Shown in pieces: positions 57,250 through 64,000 of a DNA stretch of 64,000 nt (positions are counted from its first letter, which is position 1; every line of letters begins with the position of its first letter). The position numbers and the translations under genes were made by a program. The notes below the pieces were generated by a model. It was given only the letters and a program-made list of their open reading frames with translations. It searched no databases and had not been told where the DNA came from. Source of the DNA: Stakelama flava (GTDB taxonomy: Bacteria > Pseudomonadota > Alphaproteobacteria > Sphingomonadales > Sphingomonadaceae); assembly GCF_019351405.1 (NCBI RefSeq), contig NZ_JAHWZX010000006.1:62001-126000 (forward strand). Direction: 5' to 3'.

Positions 57250-60036
57250 GTGACAACGAATAAGGCATTCAAATTCGGCTCGCACGCGAAGTTCGTCGCG
57301 TTGGCCTGTACCATGCTGAGCGGGGTCGGCGTGGCTCAGGCGCAGGACGCGCAGAACGCACCGGCCGAATCCCTGCCGGCGCCGACGGCCAGCCCGCTGG
57401 TCTCCCCGCCGCAGGAGCATGTCGTCAAATCGCTGAAGGTCGAAGGATCGCAGCGTATCGAACCCGCGACGGTGCTGTCCTATACCAAGCTGCGCGTCGG
57501 CGAGACTTATACCACCGAAACAGTGGACCAGGCGATCAAGGACCTGCTGGCCAGCGACTTCCTGGCCGATGTGTCGATCGAGGGGGTCGAGACCGGCAAC
57601 CTGATCATCCATGTCAAGGAAAACCCGGTCATCAACCGGATCGTGCTTGAAGGCAACAAGCACCTGAAGGATGACAAGATCAAGCCGGAGATCAAGCTCG
57701 CTCCGCGGCAGATATTTACCCGAACCGCGGTTCGCGCGGACGTCGCGCGGATCATCGAGCTGTATCGGCGTCAGGGCCGCTTTGGCGCGACGGTAGATCC
57801 GCAGATGGTCAGCCTCGACCAGAATCGCGTTGACGTGATTTTCGAAATTCACGAAGGCGGCAAGTCGAAGGTTCGCGCGATCAATATCATCGGGAACGAG
57901 AAGTTCTCCGATTCCGAACTGCGCAGCCAGATGGCGACCAAACAGTCGAAATGGTTCCGCGTCTTCAGTTCGAATACCAGCTATGATCAGGACCGGCTGT
58001 CCTATGACCAGCAGAAGCTGCGGCAATTCTATCTGACGCAGGGCTATGCCGATTTCCGCGTTACCTCCGCCGTTGCCGAACTGACGCCCGACAAGGAAGA
58101 CTTCATCATCACCTATGTGGTGGAAGAGGGCGACCGGTATAAGTTCGGGCCGGTGACGGTGCACAGCGGCATCCGCGATTTCGACGAGAAGAAGCTTCAA
58201 AAGTTCCTGCCGATGAAGGAAGGCGACTGGTATAATGCGAAGATGGTCGAGGACACTGTCGACCAGCTGACGCAGACCGCCGGCACCTTCGGCTATGCCT
58301 TCGCCGATGTGCGGCCGGAGTTCACACCGAACCGCGACGATCACACCATGGCGGTCGAATTCAACATCAATCAGGCAAAGCGCACCTATGTCGAGCGGGT
58401 GAACATCACCGGCAATACCCAGACGAAGGACAAGGTGGTCCGCCGCGAAATGCGCCTGGCGGAAGGTGATGCGTTCAACTCACTGCTGCTCAAGCGATCG
58501 GAAGACCGGATCAACTCGCTGGGTTATTTCCAGGACAAGTTCGAAATCAAACAGTCGCAGGGTTCGGACGATGACCGCATCGTCCTCGACGCGAATGTCG
58601 AGGAAAAGCCGACCGGCGAACTGTCGCTTTCGGCCGGTTTCTCCAGTCTTGAACGGTTCATCCTGCAAGGATCGATCCAGCAGAACAATTTCCGCGGCAT
58701 GGGCCAGACGGCGCGCGCGCAGGTTAGCTGGTCGTCCTATGCCAAATCGGCGGAACTGGGCTTTACCGAACCGTATCTGTTCGATCGTCCGATCGCCCTG
58801 GGCGGCACGCTGTTCCGCCGCGATTACAACTCGTTCAGCTATATCAATGGTGATGAGCGCAACACTACCTATTCGCAGGTTTCGACCGGTTTCCAGATTT
58901 TCACCGGCGTCCCGCTGACCGAATACTGGACGCTGTCGGGCAATTATACGCTCAGCGAAACCGATGTGACGCTCAGCAAGAGCACCTATTACAAGGATAC
59001 CGACGGCGACGGGGTGAAGGACACCTGCGACCCCGTGCTGGCCGGACGGTATCTGTGCGACGCCATCGGTAACCGGCTGACCTCGATGGTTGGTGCGCAG
59101 ATCCGGTATAACAGCCTCAACAGTCGCCTGCGCCCGACCAAGGGCGAAACGTTCAGCGTCGGCCTGGATTTCGCCGGTGTTGGTGGCGATACGCAGTTCC
59201 TGCGCGCCACGGCGAAGGCCGCGAAATATTGGAGCGTCGGCAGCGGCTTCATCTTCTCACTTTCGGCCGAAGGCGGCGCGATCAAATCGCTGGAAAGCGA
59301 TCGCGGCGAAGGCGTTGACGAAGTGCGGATCACCGACCGTTTCTATCTGGGCCAGCAGCAGTTCCGCGGCTTCGACATTCGCGGCATCGGCCCGCGCGTC
59401 CAGCGCGTCTATTACACCGGCGACCCGGAAGCTGGCACGCAGTTGCTGTCGACCGACAAGGATTCGCGTGTCGATGATGCGCTCGGCGGCAAATATTATT
59501 ATCTGGGTAAGGCCGAACTGGAAATCCCGCTGGGTTCGGGTGCGCGCGAACTGGGGCTGCGACCGTCGATCTTCGCGCAGGTGGGCGCGCTGTTCGGGCT
59601 GAAAAAACCCTTGCTCAATACCGCGTTCGATCAGGCCACTGACAGCAACGGAAATCTGCTGTACAATGACGATGGTTCGCCCACGCTGCTTCCGCGCACC
59701 ACGGCGGTGACCGACAGCAGCGGCCGGCAAATCTATGTGGTGCCTTCGACCGCGTCGGAGAATGCGGGCGCCACCACAACCTGTTCGACGGGATATTCCT
59801 CCACCTATGGCGGAACCTGCTCGGGCACGTCGGTGAACACGATCTATACGACGTCGACTTCGCCCTATTACGAGCAGTATCTGGGCGACAGCGCGCTGCC
59901 GCGTATCTCGATCGGCATTGGCGTCGACTGGAATTCGCCGTTCGGTCCGCTGCGGCTCGATCTCGCCAAGGCAATCTATACCCAGCCCGGCGATGACCCC
60001 AAATTGTTTACTTTCAACGTAGGGACGCAATTCTGA
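57250..60036 (+). CDS. bamA: Outer membrane protein assembly factor BamA
   Basis: A 928-residue Omp85 protein, longer than E. coli BamA (810). The signal peptide ends near AQAQD (residue about 34), five POTRA domains span about 55-460 (first VVKSLKVEGSQRIEP), and the 16-strand barrel ends KLFTFNVGTQF. The barrel has a Ser/Thr/Tyr-rich insertion at about residues 840-880 (STGYSSTYGGTCSGTSVNTI) that is absent from E. coli and holds two Cys. Start is GTG 57250. The QQQFRGFDIRGIGPR block is the RGF/Y motif of strand 6. It overlaps skp by one base. Confidence 0.96.
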   Translation: MTTNKAFKFGSHAKFVALACTMLSGVGVAQAQDAQNAPAESLPAPTASPLVSPPQEHVVKSLKVEGSQRIEPATVLSYTKLRVGETYTTETVDQAIKDLLASDFLADVSIEGVETGNLIIHVKENPVINRIVLEGNKHLKDDKIKPEIKLAPRQIFTRTAVRADVARIIELYRRQGRFGATVDPQMVSLDQNRVDVIFEIHEGGKSKVRAINIIGNEKFSDSELRSQMATKQSKWFRVFSSNTSYDQDRLSYDQQKLRQFYLTQGYADFRVTSAVAELTPDKEDFIITYVVEEGDRYKFGPVTVHSGIRDFDEKKLQKFLPMKEGDWYNAKMVEDTVDQLTQTAGTFGYAFADVRPEFTPNRDDHTMAVEFNINQAKRTYVERVNITGNTQTKDKVVRREMRLAEGDAFNSLLLKRSEDRINSLGYFQDKFEIKQSQGSDDDRIVLDANVEEKPTGELSLSAGFSSLERFILQGSIQQNNFRGMGQTARAQVSWSSYAKSAELGFTEPYLFDRPIALGGTLFRRDYNSFSYINGDERNTTYSQVSTGFQIFTGVPLTEYWTLSGNYTLSETDVTLSKSTYYKDTDGDGVKDTCDPVLAGRYLCDAIGNRLTSMVGAQIRYNSLNSRLRPTKGETFSVGLDFAGVGGDTQFLRATAKAAKYWSVGSGFIFSLSAEGGAIKSLESDRGEGVDEVRITDRFYLGQQQFRGFDIRGIGPRVQRVYYTGDPEAGTQLLSTDKDSRVDDALGGKYYYLGKAELEIPLGSGARELGLRPSIFAQVGALFGLKKPLLNTAFDQATDSNGNLLYNDDGSPTLLPRTTAVTDSSGRQIYVVPSTASENAGATTTCSTGYSSTYGGTCSGTSVNTIYTTSTSPYYEQYLGDSALPRISIGIGVDWNSPFGPLRLDLAKAIYTQPGDDPKLFTFNVGTQF

Positions 60037-60737
60037 TGAAACCGATACAGCTTACGGCACTTGCCGCCGCGATAATCGCTCCCGCCATGATGACCGCAAT
60101 TCCGGGCGCCCATGCGCAGGTTTCGGGAATCGCAACGGCGCAGCCGACCATGGCGATCGCGCGCAGCAAGGCATTTTCGACCGCGAACCAGCAGATCACC
60201 ACGACGTACAAGTCCAGCCTCGATCAGATCGACGCCAAGCGGAAGAGCCGTCAGGCGCTGCTCGCAAAGCTCGATACGAATAACGACAAGAAGGTCGATG
60301 ACGCCGAACTGCAAAAGGCGAAGAGCAGCAACAGCCCGGTGCTGACCCAGCTCAATCAGGCCGATAGCGAGATCGAATCGCTTAGCGAACCGGCGCTGAA
60401 GGCGCAGGCCTATGCGATCGAACAGATCGCCCAGAAATACGACGCCGCGCAGCAGCAGGTGATTACCAGCAAAAAGATCAACATCGTGCTTTCGCCCGAT
60501 GCGCTGCTCTATGCGCCCGATAATGCCGATATCACCAGCCAGATCGTCGCGCAGCTGGATCAGAGCGCACCGAGCGTTGCGATCACGCCGCCCGCCAACT
60601 GGCAGCCGAGCCGTCAGGTGCTTCAGCTTCAGCAGCAGCTCCAGCAAATCCAGCAGGTAGCGGCGCTTCAGGCCGCGCAGCAGGCGCGCCAAGCCGCGTC
60701 GAGCACGCAAACGGCACCGGCCCAGAACAGCCGATGA
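60036..60737 (+). CDS. skp: Periplasmic chaperone of the OmpH/Skp family
   Basis: A 233-residue exported protein with a signal peptide to about residue 28 (AIPGAHAQ). Residues 60-150 form the Skp-type helical arms. Unlike E. coli Skp (161 residues), it has a long Gln/Ala-rich C-terminal tail ([20 protein letters not shown]). Its position directly after bamA (TGATG overlap) and before fabZ supports the call, because sequence similarity to Skp is weak outside the arms. It would carry unfolded outer-membrane proteins to BamA. Confidence 0.85.
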   Translation: MKPIQLTALAAAIIAPAMMTAIPGAHAQVSGIATAQPTMAIARSKAFSTANQQITTTYKSSLDQIDAKRKSRQALLAKLDTNNDKKVDDAELQKAKSSNSPVLTQLNQADSEIESLSEPALKAQAYAIEQIAQKYDAAQQQVITSKKINIVLSPDALLYAPDNADITSQIVAQLDQSAPSVAITPPANWQPSRQVLQLQQQLQQIQQVAALQAAQQARQAASSTQTAPAQNSR

Positions 60738-61213
60738 GTGATAGCGGCAGCCCTGAAAACGAAGTCGGCCCGCTCGACATCGGCCGGGTGATGGCGGCGC
60801 TGCCCCATCGCTATCCGATGCTGCTGGTCGATCGCGTCAAATCGCTTGTTCGCGACCAAAGGATCACCGCAATCAAGGCGGTGACGATGAACGAGGGATT
60901 CTTTCAGGGCCATTTTCCCGGCCGGCCGATCATGCCGGGCGTATTGATCGTCGAAGCGCTGGCGCAGGCCGCCGGCGTTCTGGCGGTGGAATCGCTCGAC
61001 CTCGCCGGATCGGGCAAGCTTGTGTATTTCATGGCGATCGACAATGCGAAATTCAGGAAGCCGGTCGAACCGGGGGTTTTGCTGACACTCGACGTCGAAT
61101 TCGTTCAAAAACGCGCGAGCGTGTGTAAATTTACCGGGCGGGCCTCAATCGACGGGCAGCTTGCGGCGGAAGCGAATTTCACCGCGATGATTGCCGATCC
61201 GCCCAAGTCCTGA
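60734..61213 (+). CDS. fabZ: (3R)-hydroxyacyl-ACP dehydratase FabZ
   Basis: A 159-residue hot-dog enzyme of fatty acid synthesis. The catalytic His is H60 in [15 protein letters not shown] and the Glu is E74 in [25 protein letters not shown] near the start is the conserved N-terminal helix-strand. It overlaps skp by 4 bp (ATGA). In LPS-making bacteria lpxD lies between skp and fabZ and lpxA follows; neither is here. Confidence 0.97.
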   Translation: MSDSGSPENEVGPLDIGRVMAALPHRYPMLLVDRVKSLVRDQRITAIKAVTMNEGFFQGHFPGRPIMPGVLIVEALAQAAGVLAVESLDLAGSGKLVYFMAIDNAKFRKPVEPGVLLTLDVEFVQKRASVCKFTGRASIDGQLAAEANFTAMIADPPKS

Positions 61214-61240
61214 ACCCAAAAGCGAATATCTTGCAATATG

Positions 61241-61275
61241 GGCGGCGCGGGTGTACCGCGCCGCCTTCCTTTTGG
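61241..61275 (+). terminator. Strong hairpin between fabZ and rpmE
   Basis: GGCGGCGCGG (61241-61250) and CCGCGCCGCC (61256-61265) pair perfectly around GTGTA, followed by TTCCTTTTGG. It probably ends the envelope operon; it could also belong to the rpmE leader. Confidence 0.75.
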
Positions 61276-61310
61276 CTGGTCGGTAACCAGCCGCCATATG
61301 GAGAAGCGAC

Positions 61311-61538
61311 GTGAAAAAAGAAGGCCATCCCGACTATCACACCATCAAGGTGCAGATGACCGACGGCACCGTGTTCGAAACCCGCTCCACCTGGGGCAAG
61401 GAAGGCGACACGCTTCAGCTTGATATCGATCCCAAGTCGCACCCGGCCTGGACTGGCGGCAACCAGCGCCTTGTCGACGCAGGCGGGCAGGTCGCGCGCT
61501 TCAACAAGCGCTTCGGCGGTCTTTCACTCAAGAAATAA
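61311..61538 (+). CDS. rpmE: 50S ribosomal protein L31 (zinc-free type)
   Basis: A 75-residue L31: [22 protein letters not shown], then [27 protein letters not shown]. It contains no cysteine, so it is the C-minus form without the zinc site. The start is GTG at 61311. C-minus forms are often held under Zur when a C-plus copy exists; no Zur box was recognised here. The 234 bp after it hold an imperfect GGCGGCG/CGCCGCC inverted repeat near 61543-61576, but no gene. Confidence 0.93.
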   Translation: MKKEGHPDYHTIKVQMTDGTVFETRSTWGKEGDTLQLDIDPKSHPAWTGGNQRLVDAGGQVARFNKRFGGLSLKK

Positions 61539-61772
61539 TTCAGGCGGCGGCGTGCGCACTATCGCGCGCCGCCGCGGGAATATCGGTTCGTTCGGCTTCG
61601 CCCCGCCGCTATTTGCGCGCGGCGGCGCATGCGTTCGAAATGCGAATAAGCGCGGCGTTGATGACTCAGTCACGGTCGCGCCCCTGTTTTAAACCGATCA
61701 GGCGAATAAGCCGATCTGTCACGTTGATCCGGGGCGGCCTTACCCCAGCGCTAAGTGTCATTCCGCTCCAAT

Positions 61773-62822
61773 TCATACAAGAGCTGCGTTCGCCTTGAAA
61801 CCGGTTGACTCTTCAATCGAGCGGTGAAGCAGGGCCGGTGTGGAGATGCTCTGGAAGTCGTCGCGAGGCGTATAGGGCTCCTCCAGCCGCCTGGCTTCGT
61901 CGTCGGTCAAGGTGATCGTCAGCGCCGCGACGGCATCATCGATATGCTTGGCCTTAAGTGCACCGACGATCGGCGCTGCCACGACCGGATTGCGATGCAG
62001 CCATGCGAGCGAGATCTCCGCAGCACTCACGCCTCGCTCGGCGGCGATTGCGTTGACCGCATCGACGATGGCGTGGTCGCTGTTCTCCGTGGCGGGATTT
62101 TGCGCGGCGCCGGCCGGCTCCGTTTCGGTGCGCTTCGTGGTTGTCCCCCACGGCCGGGCAAGCTTGCCGCGCGCCAACGGGCTGTAGATCATCGTCGCGA
62201 CGCCCTCATCGGCGCAGAGCGGGATCATCTCACGCTCTTCCTCGCGCGCGACAAGGTTGTAATTGTGCTGCATGGAGATGAAACGCGTCCAGCCGTTTGC
62301 CTTTTGCACGTTCAATGCTTTGGCAAATTCCCAGGCCTTCATCGACGAGGCTCCGATATATCGCACCTTGCCAGCTTTCACCACGTCATTGAGCGCCTCC
62401 AGCGTTTCTTCCCACGGCGTCAACTGATCACGCCGGTGAATCTGATAAAGGTCGATATAGTCCGTGCCGAGCCGACGCAGGCTATGGTCCACCTCGGCCA
62501 GGATCGCCTTGCGCGACAGGCCGATGGCGTTCGGGCCGTTGCGCATCGCGCCGGAAACCTTGGTGGCAATGACGACGGCGTCACGAGCGACAAAAGCCTT
62601 CAGCGCGCGGCCGACAAATTCCTCGCTGGTCCCGGTCGAATACATGTTGGCGGTGTCGAAGAAGTTGATCCCGGCTTCCAGCGCGTGACGGATCAACGCG
62701 CGGCTCGCTTCCTCGTTAATCGACCAGGCCGGATGGCCCCGCGCGGGATTGCCGAACCCCATGCAGCCGATACAGACCGGCGAGACGTCAAGACCCGAAT
62801 TGCCCAGCTTCACATATTGCAT
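61773..62822 (-). CDS. Aldo/keto reductase
   Basis: A 349-residue NADPH-dependent oxidoreductase of the AKR fold. The catalytic tetrad is readable: D and Y in NFFDTANMYSTGTSEEFVG, K in VVIATKVSG and H in DLYQIHRRD. GRALKAFVARDAVVIATKV and LRRLGTDYIDLY are typical of YajO/AKR11-12-like enzymes. The start MQYVKLGNSGLDVSP at 62822 has GGGAGG five bases ahead. It is divergent from a TetR regulator with palindromic operators between them, so it is very likely the regulator's target, for aldehyde or quinone detoxification. Confidence 0.94.
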   Translation of the reverse strand: MQYVKLGNSGLDVSPVCIGCMGFGNPARGHPAWSINEEASRALIRHALEAGINFFDTANMYSTGTSEEFVGRALKAFVARDAVVIATKVSGAMRNGPNAIGLSRKAILAEVDHSLRRLGTDYIDLYQIHRRDQLTPWEETLEALNDVVKAGKVRYIGASSMKAWEFAKALNVQKANGWTRFISMQHNYNLVAREEEREMIPLCADEGVATMIYSPLARGKLARPWGTTTKRTETEPAGAAQNPATENSDHAIVDAVNAIAAERGVSAAEISLAWLHRNPVVAAPIVGALKAKHIDDAVAALTITLTDDEARRLEEPYTPRDDFQSISTPALLHRSIEESTGFKANAALV

Positions 62823-62845
62823 TGCCGCCTCCCATAAGGCAAAAA

Positions 62846-62886
62846 CGGACATGTGTCCGATTGCGCCTTGATCGGACAGGTGTCCG
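62846..62886. promoter_or_regulatory. Twin palindromic operators between the AKR and TetR genes
   Basis: CGGACATGTGTCCG (62846-62859) and CGGACAGGTGTCCG (62873-62886), centres 27 bp apart, share the form CGGACA-N2-TGTCCG. The first lies 24 bp before the AKR start and the second 18 bp before the TetR start, a layout that lets one TetR dimer pair shut both promoters. Confidence 0.9.
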
Positions 62887-62904
62887 TTTAAGTCAAGAGG
62901 TTCG

Positions 62905-63465
62905 ATGTCCTGCGATATTCATCTACGCTCAGACGCCCGTAATAATCGCGACCGTCTTCTCACTGTGGCGCGTGAAATGCTTGCCACCGATCCCCATGCG
63001 TCGCTTCATTCGATCGCGAAGGCTGCCGGGGTCGGCCAGGGCACGCTCTACCGTCATTTCCCCACTCGCGAAGCGCTCGTTCTGGGCGTTTATCGCGACG
63101 GCATCGACGCACTCGTAGGACTTGCACCGTCGCTTCTCGCCGAAACATCGCCTTTGAAGGCCCTACGACTATGGTGCGTATCTTTTGCTGATTACAGTCG
63201 GAAGAAGCACGGTATCGCCGACATGGTCAAAGCCGCCATGTCCGAACAGGACTTTGCAGAAACATACTGGCTGATGGTTGACGCTGTCCGGCAGCTGATG
63301 ACGGCCTGCGCGGAAAGCGGCGCGCTTTCGGACCCGATCGACGCGGAGGACTTTCTGCAACTGCTGGCCCTGCTTATGCAGCTTCCTCCTACTGCGGAGG
63401 GTAGGGCGCGGAGCGAGCGGCTTCTGTCCTTCGCGCTGCGCGCAATGGGCGCCGATCCGCGATAG
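62905..63465 (+). CDS. TetR/AcrR family transcriptional repressor
   Basis: A 186-residue regulator. The N-terminal HTH (about residues 14-60) reads RDRLLTVAREMLATDPHASLHSIAKAAGVGQGTLYRHFPTREAL, a classic TetR pattern. The ligand domain is all helical with SFADYSRKKHGIADMVKAAM. AGAGG lies four bases before the ATG at 62905. The two palindromes in the divergent promoter suggest autoregulation and control of the aldo/keto reductase. The inducer is unknown. Confidence 0.93.
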   Translation: MSCDIHLRSDARNNRDRLLTVAREMLATDPHASLHSIAKAAGVGQGTLYRHFPTREALVLGVYRDGIDALVGLAPSLLAETSPLKALRLWCVSFADYSRKKHGIADMVKAAMSEQDFAETYWLMVDAVRQLMTACAESGALSDPIDAEDFLQLLALLMQLPPTAEGRARSERLLSFALRAMGADPR

Positions 63466-63721
63466 CGCCTCAGCGCAGCCGCCTCTCCGTCGTCTCGCAT
63501 CGCAAAAGCCGTCGTCCCATTTCGTAATCCTGATGCCAAGCGGACCGTACAGCAAAACGAAGAAGGCAGAGCAGCCAATAGTGGCAAGTGGCGGGCCGTG
63601 CGAGATAGCGATGAGAACGATGTCTACTCCATCGCCCTCTATTTCCCTCTAGGCGGTGTCTGCATTTAGGGGATTCGGTTTATGCGGAAGTTCTGATTCA
63701 AAGCTGGTGAGGAGCCAGACG
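63466..63721. other. Region between TetR gene and transposase; possible IS left end
   Basis: 256 bp without a supported gene. About 63650-63700 (CTAGGCGGTGTCTGCATTTA, GGGGATTCGG) looks like the terminal and leader part of an IS5-family element, but the right end is outside the window, so the inverted repeat cannot be confirmed. Confidence 0.35.
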
Positions 63722-64000
63722 ATGAGCAGACGCACGCTGACGGACGAGCAATCTTCCCGGTCGGGAGGGGGCGCGAGGCCGTAGCGGCGCGGACAGTCGG
63801 CTGTTTGTGGATGCGATTCTATGGATGGCGGGCAACGCGGCGCGCTGGCGTGATCAGCCAGAGGTGTTCGGCAAGTGGACAGGGGTACATGCCCGGTTCC
63901 GGCGCTGGTCGCATACTGGTGTTTGGGAACGTCTTTTTCATAGCCTGACCGACACGCCAGACTTCGATTATGTCCTGATCGACAGCACGATCTCGAAAGT
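63722..64000 (+). mobile_element. IS5-family transposase start, frameshifted and cut by the window edge
   Basis: The ATG at 63722 reads MSRRTLTDEQ, the usual IS5-group transposase start, then SSRSGGGARP and a stop at TAG. One frame over, from 63753, the family resumes: LPGREGARGRSGADSRLFVDAILWMAGNAARW, GKWTGVHARFRRWSHTGVWERLF, and DFDYVLIDSTISK with the first catalytic Asp (DST). A deletion of about 20-25 bp, not a multiple of three, between the Gln and LPG codons explains the break, as the segment WSRxExL normally found there is missing. The copy is probably inactive. Confidence 0.85.

Noticed and set aside
61539..61772. Gap after rpmE examined for a small gene or RNA
   Set aside because: Only an imperfect inverted repeat and a TGACTCAGTCA palindrome; no ORF or RNA pattern.
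63466..63650. Hydrophobic minus-strand stretch after the TetR gene, possible remnant of a membrane protein cut by the IS
   Set aside because: The frame runs on as an antisense shadow of the TetR gene, no family was recognised and no start is visible.

Overview
The window looks like chromosome from a member of the Sphingomonadaceae (Alphaproteobacteria). The evidence is high GC, a CckA-type hybrid kinase, a eukaryotic-type NADP isocitrate dehydrogenase, a TonB-dependent receptor of the Xanthomonas/Caulobacter/Sphingomonas type beside a beta-propeller phytase, and a LexA box of the alphaproteobacterial form GTTC-N7-GTTC before recA. The usual bamA-skp-lpxD-fabZ-lpxA order is present but lacks the lpx genes, which fits sphingomonads that carry glycosphingolipids instead of LPS. 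The family call is an inference from gene content; no database search was possible.

Layout. 1-9.6 kb: trmFO (cut by the window edge), an MFS transporter, a small membrane protein, gyrA followed directly by a DUF952 gene, an SDR/yaaA pair, a secreted repeat protein and an Lrp/AsnC regulator. 9.7-14.5 kb: a histidine-kinase-like protein with a degenerate ATPase domain coupled to a WalW-like deacetylase, two tRNAs (CAT, probably Ile2; Pro-TGG), a lipoprotein, and a phytase divergent from a TonB receptor (14.7-17.5 kb). 17.7-23 kb: two paralogous Met/Asp/Asn-rich mini-lipoproteins, ettA, a periplasmic protein and an M48 lipoprotein protease. 23-29 kb: a frameshifted gamma-glutamylcyclotransferase-like gene after putP, a NYN-LOTUS protein, acylphosphatase, greB, and a Slt70-like transglycosylase divergent from dapA. 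29-37 kb: smpB, DUF2062, an M13 peptidase, cckA with a single-domain response regulator, and recA. 37-49 kb: GST, a dicarboxylate symporter, an M24 peptidase, alaS, a cupin, a CPA2 antiporter, icd, a TonB-like protein, and the psd-pssA phospholipid pair.

49.5-61.5 kb is a dense translation and envelope block: rpsB, tsf, pyrH, frr, uppS, cdsA, dxr, rseP, bamA, skp, fabZ and rpmE, mostly with 4-bp or shorter stop/start overlaps. It links translation factors to isoprenoid, phospholipid, outer-membrane protein and fatty-acid supply. Between pssA and rpsB lies a 73-codon single-span membrane protein read on the minus strand. Its promoter carries a LexA box inside the -35/-10 spacer, with 10 bp of flank identical to the recA box. 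It is the most interesting candidate here: a possible SOS-induced small membrane protein.

61.7-64 kb looks more accessory: an aldo/keto reductase divergent from a TetR regulator, with two near-identical palindromic operators between them, and the frameshifted start of an IS5-like transposase running off the window end. I saw no CRISPR array, prophage, rRNA operon or replication origin.
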